In this document: piece by piece, positions 5,662 to 14,039 of the stretch | Position numbering within the stretch: the stretch's first letter is position 1 | Layout: each line of letters begins with the position of its first letter | Origin: a virus | DNA: 30,022 nucleotides | IMG/VR virus record: IMGVR_UViG_3300027856_000373 | Span: 1 to 30,022 of that record | Direction: 5' to 3' (one strand) | Position numbers and translations under genes: made by a program | Notes under the pieces: generated by a model | The model's input: the letters and a program-made list of their open reading frames with translations, nothing else | Told to the model about the DNA's origin: nothing | Databases searched by the model: none

Positions 5662-6111
5662 CTACTCCTTGGCCGGAAGGCCGCGCAAGGCACGCACGAC
5701 ATTCTCGGTGCGGACGCCGGTATTGTCGCCGAGTATCTTCGACAACTTCCTCCATTCTGTCGGGTTCGACGTCTTGAAGGATTCGAGGGCCAGCACAATC
5801 GATTCTGTCGCCGAGTGGTACATCGTCGCGTCACTTTGTGCAGCCGTCAGTTTGGGCTTGATCTTCAGCCATGCACCGAGTACGCCTGCGACGATTCCGG
5901 CAACGGGCGTCAGCCACGGTACGAACGGCGACAGGACCGTCAACCCCGTTGCAGCGGCGGAGGCTCCGGTTTCAATCTTGGCCGCTGTGTTGGGGTCGAC
6001 TTGCACCAGCTTCTCTCCCGTCTCTGGATCAGTCGTCACGCGACAACCGCCCATCAGCGGCAAGAAGGTGAGCAGTAACGCCGCGAGCCAATAAACCATT
6101 GTCCGTCTCAT
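5662..6111 (-). CDS. Phage lipoprotein with membrane hairpin, possible lysis/holin-related
   Basis: 149 aa from ATG 6111 (GAAAGGAAGACAC before it). The N-terminus is a lipoprotein signal: RR, hydrophobic core (YWLAALLLTFLPL), lipobox LMGGC with the Cys at about 23. A second hydrophobic hairpin follows (TVLSPFVPWLTPVAGIVAGVLGAW). The C-terminal ~55 residues are polar and helical. A lipoprotein plus hairpin at the end of the late operon suggests an envelope or lysis function (holin/spanin-like), but no family was recognised and no endolysin is seen nearby. Confidence 0.65.
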   Translation of the reverse strand: MRRTMVYWLAALLLTFLPLMGGCRVTTDPETGEKLVQVDPNTAAKIETGASAAATGLTVLSPFVPWLTPVAGIVAGVLGAWLKIKPKLTAAQSDATMYHSATESIVLALESFKTSNPTEWRKLSKILGDNTGVRTENVVRALRGLPAKE

Positions 6112-6138
6112 GTGTCTTCCTTTCACCAAACCTATAAG

Positions 6139-6157
6139 AGCCGCCTACGCGGCGGCT
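6139..6157. other. Short perfect hairpin between lysis-type genes
   Basis: A 7-bp stem (AGCCGCC / GGCGGCT) with a 5-base loop lies between the two membrane-protein genes. It is not followed by a T run on either strand. It could stabilise message ends or partly attenuate transcription. Confidence 0.5.
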
Positions 6158-6159
6158 AT

Positions 6160-6486
6160 TCAATGTCCGTTGATCACCCTCAGTTCCGCGAGTATCTGCT
6201 GCTGTACGGCTGCCTGGGTCTGGAGCGTCTTATCGATGTGTTCTACTTTGTCGCGCACGTGCCGCACGTCCGATTTGATTCCGGCCATGACGATCTGTGA
6301 TAGCTGGCACTGCTGCGTACCCTGCTCGTCGATGCGGGTGATGTCGCCGTCTTGGCGAGAGTCGCACTCTTCCACGTGGGCGATACGCTCGCCAATGTGC
6401 ACCGCTACGCCGAGCAAGCCGACGATTACAGCGATGCCGGCAATGAAAGATACGTTGCGTTTGAGTAACCCGTTATTCCTTACCAT
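6160..6486 (-). CDS. Membrane-anchored coiled-coil protein
   Basis: 108 aa from ATG 6486, preceded by GGAAAGGAATAGCAC; an in-frame GTG at 6504 overlaps that site and is unlikely. A short N-terminal basic segment is followed by one transmembrane helix (about 15-35, VSFIAGIAVIVGLLGVAV). A long, charged helical region (DITRIDEQGTQQ, VRHVRDKVEHIDKTL) looks like a coiled coil. This one-helix-plus-coiled-coil plan occurs in phage holin-associated and spanin-like proteins. Function is not proven. Confidence 0.65.
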   Translation of the reverse strand: MVRNNGLLKRNVSFIAGIAVIVGLLGVAVHIGERIAHVEECDSRQDGDITRIDEQGTQQCQLSQIVMAGIKSDVRHVRDKVEHIDKTLQTQAAVQQQILAELRVINGH

Positions 6487-6521
6487 TGTGCTATTCCTTT
6501 CCACTCTATTTGTGTGGCCTC

Positions 6522-6836
6522 TTATAAGTCATTCCATCCGCTTTCAGCGCCTACGGTTGTCAGCACGCCTTTGGTAAAGGTCAGCGAGCGATTCTTGTAT
6601 TGCAGGCCAATGCCGCCGCCGCCGCCCGCCTGCAAGGCGGTGATAATGGTGATGGTGCTGTCCTGCCCGGCGGAGCCAGCCATGCTGAGGTTGTTGTTGA
6701 TCCGCGCGTCATTCAAGACGTACACGTCGGCGACCTCCAGGTCGCCGGTGATTTTTAGATTGTCACGATCATCCGTCGCGTAGCTCAATGAAGCGGTGCC
6801 GGGCGAGTCACTGATGATATGGACGTTCGTTGTCAT
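6522..6836 (-). CDS. Small tail-fibre-like protein
   Basis: 104 aa from ATG 6836, 6 bases after the J-like stop codon. A beta-rich, Gly-rich sequence (AGSAGQDSTITIIT, QAGGGGGIGLQYKN) resembles the distal part of phage fibre proteins, and a short strand pattern (DLEVADVYVLNDARI) recalls fibre repeats. It probably assembles with or decorates the tip fibre encoded just upstream. The specific role is unknown. Confidence 0.55.
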   Translation of the reverse strand: MTTNVHIISDSPGTASLSYATDDRDNLKITGDLEVADVYVLNDARINNNLSMAGSAGQDSTITIITALQAGGGGGIGLQYKNRSLTFTKGVLTTVGAESGWNDL

Positions 6837-6841
6837 TTTGC

Positions 6842-9718
6842 TTAGCCACCTGCCAATAGCCTGCGGCACGCCAGCGTACCCGCAGTCAAGCTAATATCGT
6901 TCGTCGAAATTGTCCAGTCCCCGGTCAGATCACGCGAGCCGTTTGCGAGCAGATATTGATCATCTAAGACCTTGAGGCCATAGATGGGAACCGGCGTTCC
7001 TGAATCATTGCGGCACAGCAGCCATTGATTCGCGCCAGTGGGATAGGTGTCGGACGTAGACAGTACGTATGGATTCCCCGAATCCGAATCAAAGAAAATC
7101 CACTTATGCGCGGTCCCGACGGCATCGGCGACGATCTGATACGGCTCATTTTTGTAGACGATTAACCCGGCGTCCCAGCTCACCTTTCCGCCGCCGGCGT
7201 CGGCGAAGTCCATGCCACGACATTGCGGTGTATAGATGTACCCGCGACCGAGAGCAAAGGTCGCGGGCCGTCTATTTTCAATCTCGCTCCAGGACGGCGG
7301 CCGCACACCGCCCGCGACATCAGGACTGCCGGCGGTAATCAATATGTCCCCCGGGATTTCCGGCGTCTCAGTTGTGGGATAGACATTATCACTGTATTGC
7401 ATGCCAGTGAGGCGCACACGCGCGTCCTTGGTGCTGGTGAACGCGATGATGCGATACGTTTCTGTTAGCAAGGTTGCGGGACCGATGATGTAGACGTCGC
7501 CGTTGGAGGGGTCCGGCGACCACGTGCCGAAAATCTTAACCGTACTACCTGTCACCCCTCGCACACGTTTCGTTTGCAGTGCATCAGCGCCGGCGCTGAT
7601 GCTGCGTACAATGATCCGGTCGTCACCACTGGCGGTGAACGGCTTGTCGAGCATAATGGCGTTGTCTTGCGCATGAACGACTCGCCCGCCGATGAAATCC
7701 GTGCCAATGGCATCGTGTTGTACGTACACGACATCGCCGATTTGACAGACGATGGCTTCAACATCGCTGGTCCACTCGGCCATTTTTTTCACATATCGGT
7801 TGTTGCGCAGCATGTGAGCGCCTACCCGCCATGCTTGCGTAGCTCGTGTGCAGCCGACCAAATTCAGTGAGACCTTGCGTGTTACATCTGTAAGCCCTAT
7901 GTCTCTCGCTCGGACTGTGCTGATCCGGTAGTCCTGTGCGGCGTCGGTGTAGCGGATGTCAACTTCGGCGGCGCGCTCAGCTTGGTCGATAGCGGACATG
8001 CGAAACTGTGATTGTAGGACGTTGCTGACATTGAAGACTTGGACCGGCGATCCGGCTTGGTCGATGACGACGCGCCACTTGTCGCCGTTGTTGACGAGTT
8101 GGGCGCGGCAGGACGCACAGACCTGCCGCGCGGCGTCCCAGGTACTGGTTTGCCGTTCAAAGTAGCCATCGAAAGTATACCGTGCCTCTGTACCACCGGC
8201 TCCGTCGTCAACCAACGCATCGCAGAACGCCGCGAACGCGACGAAATCAGCCAGCGTCAAATCATCAGGGTCAATGCCTTGATAACTGTCTATCGCATAC
8301 GCTGTGCCGCCGCCATCGCCGGTGATAACTGGTTGAGTGAGGATATCCCACAGGACCCATGCCGGGTTGTTGCTGTACTCGATTGTCCAGCCGCCGTCAT
8401 ACACGCGGACAACGCGGCCCTGTACGACACACGAGAATTGCAGCGAGCCTGAAATCTCCTTCGTGGCCAAGGCTGAGACGCCGACGTAGGCCATGCCGGG
8501 ATACTCGAAATCGTCGTTGAGAATTTCCCGCACGGCGTAGAGCCGCAGCGAATTGATCGTACCCCAGGCATTGTCGCCGGTCGTCTTGGTGACGCGGATT
8601 TCATATTGCGTGCCTTGGTTGACGGTTTGCGATGCTCCGCCTTCATAGCTACCGTCGCTGTCGAACTCGAAAAATACGGGGTCGGTCATTCGTGCCGCGA
8701 CCTTGCCGTCCAGCAGCGTACCCCACGCTCCACCGACGGGCCTTATTTCGATTTTGAGTTCACACCATTGGTGAACGACATCACCCATATCGTCGGGATA
8801 GTAGAGCCCCCTATCGAAAACCAGGATGATTTGCAACTTGTCAAAGTGTTTGTCCGGCGTGGTATACGTCACCGCGCCGTCGGCATTCGTGACTTCAAGA
8901 TTGGGCCGCAGCTCTACTTTGCAGTGGCTGAATACCTCGGTCTGAACATCCGTGCCTTTGCGCTCGGTTACGGTGACATCGTCGAACTCTGTTGCGGTGC
9001 GGCCCTGCAGTTTCGGAGTACCCGCGGCAATCCCCTCGATTGGTCCCTCGCTCAATGCAATTATCGTATCCAAGTTCTGCACGCTGGCTGTAACCATAGT
9101 CTCAGGAAAACCGTATAGCGATTGTTGGATCGCGTTGACTTCTAATGTGGTGTTGTCAATCGCGGTCCACGCACCAAAAACATTGCCATACGCTTTTAGT
9201 CTGCCGTACGCGCGCGGGAGTGCTGCGCCCTGGCGCTGCATCGTCCCCGGACTCCAACTGAATGCTTGGGACGGCCCGCGTTGCGTGGGCATGTTCGGCG
9301 GCAACACGGCATTGATGAGCAGACCGCCACCCATTACCATCGCGCCCATGAACAGAGCTTTGCCCATACCGGCCAAGCCAAAGTGTGTAGCTGCACCTTG
9401 CGTTATGACAATAAGCGCCAGCATCGCGCCCATGCGCGCAAGGTCGCTCCCCTTCTTGCCCATGTACGGTGCGACAACGAGATGGTCGCCGGGCTTGGGG
9501 ACGATAGTGTCGAGCCGGTCGTCGGGCAAAGCAACGCCGTTGAGCGCGACCTTGAAGCTCGCATCGGGCGGTACTTGCAGCGATAGCCATTGGCTCACCG
9601 GCTGGATGGTGTACGGCAGCTCGTATGACTTACCCTGCGCATTGTTCAACGGGTGCGACAGCACTGTCAGGCGGACTGGCGGTATCGCGTCGTCGATAAT
9701 AACCTTCGATCCGTGCAT
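6842..9718 (-). CDS. J: Central tail tip/host-specificity protein J with fused I-like N-terminus
   Basis: 958 aa. Residues about 1-90 form a beta-grasp-like region, followed by a hydrophobic hairpin (about 95-145, MGAMLALIVITQGA...MVMGGGLLINAVL), the plan of lambda gpI. From about 160 (LPRAYGRLKAYGNVFGAW) the sequence follows lambda gpJ-type tip proteins: a long beta-rich body with fibronectin/OB-like segments and a fibre-like end (LANGSRDLTGDWTIS). Gene order (L, K, then this gene) agrees. It forms the tail tip that contacts the host receptor. Its start overlaps the K-like gene by 89 bases, longer than usual, so a later start is possible. Confidence 0.85.
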   Translation of the reverse strand: MHGSKVIIDDAIPPVRLTVLSHPLNNAQGKSYELPYTIQPVSQWLSLQVPPDASFKVALNGVALPDDRLDTIVPKPGDHLVVAPYMGKKGSDLARMGAMLALIVITQGAATHFGLAGMGKALFMGAMVMGGGLLINAVLPPNMPTQRGPSQAFSWSPGTMQRQGAALPRAYGRLKAYGNVFGAWTAIDNTTLEVNAIQQSLYGFPETMVTASVQNLDTIIALSEGPIEGIAAGTPKLQGRTATEFDDVTVTERKGTDVQTEVFSHCKVELRPNLEVTNADGAVTYTTPDKHFDKLQIILVFDRGLYYPDDMGDVVHQWCELKIEIRPVGGAWGTLLDGKVAARMTDPVFFEFDSDGSYEGGASQTVNQGTQYEIRVTKTTGDNAWGTINSLRLYAVREILNDDFEYPGMAYVGVSALATKEISGSLQFSCVVQGRVVRVYDGGWTIEYSNNPAWVLWDILTQPVITGDGGGTAYAIDSYQGIDPDDLTLADFVAFAAFCDALVDDGAGGTEARYTFDGYFERQTSTWDAARQVCASCRAQLVNNGDKWRVVIDQAGSPVQVFNVSNVLQSQFRMSAIDQAERAAEVDIRYTDAAQDYRISTVRARDIGLTDVTRKVSLNLVGCTRATQAWRVGAHMLRNNRYVKKMAEWTSDVEAIVCQIGDVVYVQHDAIGTDFIGGRVVHAQDNAIMLDKPFTASGDDRIIVRSISAGADALQTKRVRGVTGSTVKIFGTWSPDPSNGDVYIIGPATLLTETYRIIAFTSTKDARVRLTGMQYSDNVYPTTETPEIPGDILITAGSPDVAGGVRPPSWSEIENRRPATFALGRGYIYTPQCRGMDFADAGGGKVSWDAGLIVYKNEPYQIVADAVGTAHKWIFFDSDSGNPYVLSTSDTYPTGANQWLLCRNDSGTPVPIYGLKVLDDQYLLANGSRDLTGDWTISTNDISLTAGTLACRRLLAGG

Positions 9719-10001
9719 CCCAAAACCTATTGTCCAAGCGTTCGATGGTCACGTGGGTGTTCTCTGCCATGTGCGCGAATGTCTCACAGCCGGGCAGAAC
9801 CACGCCAACGTGCCAATCTTCCGGATTCAATTCAAAGAGCACCAATGCCCACGCCGCTTTGTCTGTCTTTGCCAAGCCCTCAGCGGCTTTTTCTTGCGAC
9901 GGCATGCTATAGCCGTGAATTGCCAGCAAGGCGCGTGCCCAGTCGTAGCAATCGTACTGGCCCCACTGGGCGGTCATCAATTCTATCGGCACATCATCCA
10001 T
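9630..10001 (-). CDS. K: NlpC/P60-like tail assembly protein (lambda K type)
   Basis: 123 aa. The NlpC/P60 catalytic cysteine is seen in YDCYDWAR (Cys18), and the histidine in DWHVGVVLPG (His64), giving the Cys-His pair. The short length fits the NlpC domain of lambda gpK without its JAB domain. It is expected to be a tail-tip component with peptidoglycan-hydrolase ancestry. It overlaps the L-like gene by 8 bases and the J gene by 89. Confidence 0.8.
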   Translation of the reverse strand: MDDVPIELMTAQWGQYDCYDWARALLAIHGYSMPSQEKAAEGLAKTDKAAWALVLFELNPEDWHVGVVLPGCETFAHMAENTHVTIERLDNRFWDARIEGYYRRRDTASPPDSAVAPVEQCAG

Positions 10002-10623
10002 TCCACACGGCTACAACAAGATTGTTGCTGATGAGTCCGGGAAAGCCACCAAAGTGCTGCGAGTTGCTGAGCGTGCGGCACGTGCTCAATTTGCCGTCGC
10101 AAGTCGTCACGGCCCCGGCGTACTGACACAGCGCATCGCCGAGCACGTGGCGGCACTGCATGGCAATGAACTCATTGAGAGGGAATCGCTGCATCGCCAG
10201 ATTTGCACCGCCCAAGGTGAACTCGACCGTATCCGGTCCCATTGCGTAATTCTTGACGGTGAAATTCACAGCCAATGCAGCATGACTTTCAGTCAGATTC
10301 TCGGTATGGACAAAGGTGAGTACAACCGCCGCGCCGATTACATCATCAGGGTCAGTGAGATAAGCACAGAGTACCTGACTGATATTCGATACATTCAGGC
10401 TCACTTCGGACAGTTGATCTCGCTGTGAGTTCTCAACGAGCGACACGTCGAAGTTGAACCGGGTGTATGTGTTGCCGCCGTATTCGACATCCTGAGTATC
10501 GCGGGCGTAGCGCAGCACCGTGCCAGCGTCATCCGGCAGCGTCATTTGCACAAGCAAGATCCAACCGCCCGCCTGATTGATCAGGTTCTTGGCGGTAACG
10601 AGATTGCTCGGTAGCGTTTTCAC
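9994..10623 (-). CDS. L: Tail tip assembly protein L-like (Cys-rich C-terminus, probable Fe-S)
   Basis: 209 aa. The N-terminal ~150 residues are a beta-rich domain (YARDTQDVEYGGNTYTRFNF) typical of minor tail protein L/DUF1833-type proteins. The C-terminal ~55 residues carry four spaced cysteines (MQCRH, ALCQY, TTCDG, STCRT) and an FGGFPG turn. Lambda gpL is known to bind an iron-sulfur cluster through C-terminal cysteines, so the same is likely here. It is an adaptor between tail tube and tip. It overlaps the beta-helix gene by ATGA. Confidence 0.75.
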   Translation of the reverse strand: MKTLPSNLVTAKNLINQAGGWILLVQMTLPDDAGTVLRYARDTQDVEYGGNTYTRFNFDVSLVENSQRDQLSEVSLNVSNISQVLCAYLTDPDDVIGAAVVLTFVHTENLTESHAALAVNFTVKNYAMGPDTVEFTLGGANLAMQRFPLNEFIAMQCRHVLGDALCQYAGAVTTCDGKLSTCRTLSNSQHFGGFPGLISNNLVVAVWNG

Positions 10624-12275
10624 GGGTTGACCGCCTTCGTGCCTTCAATGTACCACCATGCTGTGCCGTCCGACCAACAGAACCATTCGGTTGCATGGGC
10701 ACCGTCGTCGTCTACGATTCCCATAAAGCCCGGCCCGACTGCTGCGGGCGTGCCGAATGCGGTGTCCAGTTCTGTATCCGTCGGCGGGTCGGCTACGTCG
10801 TCGGTAGCCACTATCGTTTGCACGCCGTTGCGGATCAGCAGGCCATACTGGCCGGTCTGGTCGTAACTAATGACGCCGACAGTGTGCGTGGACGCCCCTG
10901 TGATTGCGACTTGTGCCGTATCATTGCCTGCGCACCGCCCGCCGATAATCATGTTGTAGTTGCCGGACCCAGCCTCCCAGATGCCGTAATCTTGCGTAGG
11001 GCTGCCGCTCGTGTCGATGCATACGTTGCCGATCAAAGTGTTGTATTGGCACACCTGGCTTTCGACGTCATCGGCCATGACAATACCACATGAGTTCGCG
11101 CTGACCTGGCCGTTGTTCGTGCATTGATTATTGCTGATGACGTTGTTCTCGGCTCCGAGCAGGTGGATACCGTGCCGCCCGTTGTTGTAGCAAATGTTGT
11201 TCGTGATAATGTTGAGAATTGCGATTGCGCCTTCGCTGGCGTAGTCCGACCCGTCCAAGATAATGCCATCTATGCCATTATCGTGGCATTGATTCTCGGT
11301 AACGGTAACGTGGAACGTATTGCCGTGGCCTACAAAAATGCCGCTTAGCTCGTTGTTGTAACAGAAGCAACCACGAATGAGTCCAGCCTGCACCGCGTTG
11401 AAATCGATAGCGTGGTCATTGTTATCGTAGCAGCGGCAATCCAGTACGCGGATGTAGCTCGACTCGCCCGGCGACGACACGCCGCCGACACCAATAGCCT
11501 GCCCGAGGTAATCATATACACGGCAGTTGATGATATCACAGTGTGTGCAATCGTGATAGAATAGGCCGATGTTACCCACCGTCGTTGTGTCACCGCTACG
11601 ATTGCCGTCTATGCCAATGTTCGCGATAATGATGTTCGTCTCTGTTTCGGCGTGCAGGCCGTGGTGACCGGTGTTTTTGGTTTTGAAGATGCAGGTCTCC
11701 GGGTCTACGCCGATGATCTGGACATTGCTGTCCAAGGTGACAACAGTGTCGATCTTGTAGGTGCCGGGTAGGATTTTCACAACGCCGCCAGGCGTCGCCA
11801 GGCTCGTGATAGCTGCCTGGATTTCGGCTTTGTCGTCGGTGCTACCATCGGCGAGAGCGCCCCACCACTGCGGGTACACCAAGCCTTCATTACTGAAGAT
11901 CACTTCGCCTGTGCCTTCGATTACAAATATCTGCCTGCGTGGCGGTGCGATAATGTGTTCGGGGCTGTTGATTGTCAGGTCGATGCCGGTTTCGATTGTC
12001 AACTGACCGGCCCCGACAAAGTGGAGCTTCATGGTGCTTGGCACAGTGACGTTCTCATCGACATCTTGAGCGTCTGGGATCAGCAGCGTCGTCTCTGTCA
12101 CTCCGATACTGGTCACTGCGTCGGCAATATCATCGTAGTTGCGGATATCGTCCCACGTGCCCGACCACAGTTGGTCGGCATGTGTGCCGTCAGCTTCATG
12201 GCCGACTAAGAGCCACGTGTTGAGCTTGCCGCCCCAATCGCCTCTGTCATCATCTGTTGATGGCAAATCAGCCAT
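10620..12275 (-). CDS. Right-handed beta-helix tailspike/fibre protein (possible depolymerase)
   Basis: 551 aa. Residues 1-40 form a fibre-anchor motif (DDDRGDWGGKLNTWL) shared with the next upstream fibre gene. From about 130 there is a pectate-lyase-like start (ADGSTDDKAEIQAAI), then about ten beta-helix coils with the repeating pattern C-Y/H-N-N-G-x-x-G-I and stacked cysteines (NICYNNGRHGIHLLG, NQCHDNGIDGI). The last ~60 residues (GFMGIVDDDGAHATEWFCWSDG) are a C-terminal domain. Such spikes often bind or cut surface polysaccharide. No catalytic residues can be assigned by eye. GAAGGAGAACTC precedes the ATG. Confidence 0.8.
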   Translation of the reverse strand: MADLPSTDDDRGDWGGKLNTWLLVGHEADGTHADQLWSGTWDDIRNYDDIADAVTSIGVTETTLLIPDAQDVDENVTVPSTMKLHFVGAGQLTIETGIDLTINSPEHIIAPPRRQIFVIEGTGEVIFSNEGLVYPQWWGALADGSTDDKAEIQAAITSLATPGGVVKILPGTYKIDTVVTLDSNVQIIGVDPETCIFKTKNTGHHGLHAETETNIIIANIGIDGNRSGDTTTVGNIGLFYHDCTHCDIINCRVYDYLGQAIGVGGVSSPGESSYIRVLDCRCYDNNDHAIDFNAVQAGLIRGCFCYNNELSGIFVGHGNTFHVTVTENQCHDNGIDGIILDGSDYASEGAIAILNIITNNICYNNGRHGIHLLGAENNVISNNQCTNNGQVSANSCGIVMADDVESQVCQYNTLIGNVCIDTSGSPTQDYGIWEAGSGNYNMIIGGRCAGNDTAQVAITGASTHTVGVISYDQTGQYGLLIRNGVQTIVATDDVADPPTDTELDTAFGTPAAVGPGFMGIVDDDGAHATEWFCWSDGTAWWYIEGTKAVNP

Positions 12276-12387
12276 GAGTTCTCCTTCTATGCGCTTGCGA
12301 GCAGGCCGTGGTTTTCGAGCGCAGCCACTTGCCGGTACTCGCCAGTTTGTTCTTTTCCAAGATCACGTCGAGTGGAATATCATTCAT
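12268..12387 (-). CDS. Possible 39-aa protein between fibre genes
   Basis: ORF from ATG 12387, 7 bases after the fibre stop codon, to TGA 12268, overlapping the next gene start. It begins MNDIPLDVILEKNKLASTGKW, a plausible phage-tail-like opening, and ends in a basic tail (AHRRRTHG). There is no own strong ribosome site, so reinitiation after the fibre gene would be needed. Confidence 0.35.
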   Translation of the reverse strand: MNDIPLDVILEKNKLASTGKWLRSKTTACSQAHRRRTHG

Positions 12388-12393
12388 CGGTCA

Positions 12394-13368
12394 TTACAAG
12401 GTGACAGCAGTGCGCCACGCACCGTTGGCGTACACCATCAAACTTCCGTTTGCCCCTAGGTCAGTATCAACACAGATTGCACCCTCTGTGTTCGGCGTGG
12501 GGCTGGTCACAGTCGGCAAGACAAGGCCAGCGTCGCTGATCGTCACGACGCCAGAACTGCTTATCACCAAACGATCTAGTGTATCGGTGCGTAAGTGCAT
12601 CGCTCCGGCAGCATCCGTATTTTGTATATATAAATTGCCGATATCATTGCGAATGTTGCCGAATGATCCAGCCCCAGCAACCAACCGCACACCGGCTTGA
12701 TAGCCAGCCTCGCCTGCAATCTTGGCGGTAATGTCCTCACCTGGACCCGCGACATGTAATCTTTCTGTAGGCGTGTCTTCACTGATACCGACATACCCAC
12801 TTGGCAAGACAGTAACTCGTGTTGTAGAGTTTGTCCTGAGCTGGAGCTTACCAGTGGCGTCCTGATTGCTAAGGACGAGGTCTCCGACTGTATTAAAGAT
12901 ATTGCCATAACCACCCGCACCTGCTGTAAGATCTATTCGAGCTTGCTGGCTGGCAGTTTCACTCCAAATCTTAATTGTCGGATGCTGAGTATCCTTGACT
13001 TCCAGTCGGCTCCCGCCACTGGCTCCGCCACCAATGGTCACATCGCCAGTATCTCCGCGAACAAAGACGGCGTTCGCGCCGATGATGAAATCCACGTCCG
13101 CCGCAGCCGGATTCACCCAAAACTTGTCCTGCGTCCCATCTTCCACTAGGCGCAGCATCTCCACGTTCCCGACCAGCACGCTTATCTGATCATCCGTGAA
13201 GTCGATTTGAGTATCCGCGTCGTCTTTGTGACGAAGGTACTGCTCGATCTCCACCGGATCTTTCAGATACCCGGAGGCATTGAACACGTTCTCCGTGAGG
13301 AACGTATTGAGTTCGGTGCCCCATGTGCCCCTGTCACCGCCGGGCGTCGGTAATGTCACGTCACCCAT
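12394..13368 (-). CDS. Tail fibre protein
   Basis: 324 aa. The N-terminal anchor (GGDRGTWGTELNTFL) is shared with the downstream beta-helix spike. The body is a repetitive, beta-rich fibre with two related segments (QARIDLTAGAGGYGNIFNTVGDL and YQAGVRLVAGAGSFGNIRNDIGN, cited in part), each containing A-G-x-[GS]-[YF]-G-N-I. A C-terminal head with LPTVTSPTPNTEGAICVDTD resembles endosialidase-type fibre ends. It likely makes host contact or supports the spike. Its start overlaps the upstream gene by 8 bases. Confidence 0.75.
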   Translation of the reverse strand: MGDVTLPTPGGDRGTWGTELNTFLTENVFNASGYLKDPVEIEQYLRHKDDADTQIDFTDDQISVLVGNVEMLRLVEDGTQDKFWVNPAAADVDFIIGANAVFVRGDTGDVTIGGGASGGSRLEVKDTQHPTIKIWSETASQQARIDLTAGAGGYGNIFNTVGDLVLSNQDATGKLQLRTNSTTRVTVLPSGYVGISEDTPTERLHVAGPGEDITAKIAGEAGYQAGVRLVAGAGSFGNIRNDIGNLYIQNTDAAGAMHLRTDTLDRLVISSSGVVTISDAGLVLPTVTSPTPNTEGAICVDTDLGANGSLMVYANGAWRTAVTL

Positions 13369-13624
13369 CGTCTTCCCTTTCCATGAACTGCTGACAGATC
13401 TTCTTGTGCATGGGAAGGAGCTTTTTGGACTTATTCAGTTGATCGAGTTTCGCGGCGATAATGTCGGCCGCTGCTTGCGTTACACGGATCGGCTTTGGCT
13501 TATCTGCCTCATCAGACAATTCCTGACACGTTTTGAGCGTGTCCAGGTCGCCGCTATCCGGCAACAGCGACAGCATGACCAAGACGTCCCTCGCCCCCAA
13601 ATCAACTGTGATGTCAGCTTCCAT
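13361..13624 (-). CDS. Small protein in tail operon
   Basis: 87 aa from ATG 13624, which lies inside the last codons of the M-like gene (11-base overlap). It is charged and helical (LKTCQELSDEADKPKPIRV, AAKLDQLNKSKKLLPMHKKI) without recognised family. Location between the M-like and fibre genes suggests a chaperone or minor tail role. Confidence 0.65.
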   Translation of the reverse strand: MEADITVDLGARDVLVMLSLLPDSGDLDTLKTCQELSDEADKPKPIRVTQAAADIIAAKLDQLNKSKKLLPMHKKICQQFMEREDDG

Positions 13625-14039
13625 AGTAGCCTTCGTTGTACTCGCCGCCGCCGTAGGCCCATGCGCTCGGCGGGTTGGCTTCGATGAAGTCCCAAACGAC
13701 GCGCCACCGCCGTTGCGGGAGCATGCCACCTTGCGGCAGCAGAGTATAATTGATCGGTGCGGCGAAACGCACGCTTCGCGTTTGCCCATCTTCGGAACAG
13801 AACCAATTGAAGTCTTCGCCGCCAAAAGCGGCGTCTTCTTCCTCGAAGAACTGGAGGCTGAGCTTGTCGTCGTTGTCAACTGTGCGATCAATATGGAAGA
13901 CTCGTGGGCACCACGTCCACCGCTTGCGGGTGATAACAGTGCCGTCTTCCATCGTTGATCGCAGCGTGGGATCACCACTAGCTTTAATGGTGAAGGCTGT
14001 TGCGCTGGGGCCGGTTTTGAGAGCGGGGAAATCAGTCAT
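13614..14039 (-). CDS. M: Minor tail protein M-like
   Basis: 141 aa. A beta-rich protein with a central FEEEDAAFGGEDF loop and a C-terminal YGGGEYNEGYYG region, placed immediately after the tape measure gene where lambda gpM lies. The sequence similarity itself is not strong by eye, so position carries most of the weight. It overlaps the tape measure gene by ATGA. Confidence 0.6.
   Translation of the reverse strand: MTDFPALKTGPSATAFTIKASGDPTLRSTMEDGTVITRKRWTWCPRVFHIDRTVDNDDKLSLQFFEEEDAAFGGEDFNWFCSEDGQTRSVRFAAPINYTLLPQGGMLPQRRWRVVWDFIEANPPSAWAYGGGEYNEGYYGS

Noticed and set aside
6139-6157. Intrinsic terminator between membrane-protein genes
   Set aside because: The hairpin is short and not followed by a T run, and a much stronger terminator occurs at 5591-5622.
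8952-10031. Long plus-strand ORF (359 aa) opposite the J, K and L genes
   Set aside because: It lies antisense to well-supported tail genes, has no plausible domain, and is explained by GC-rich codon constraints on the opposite strand.
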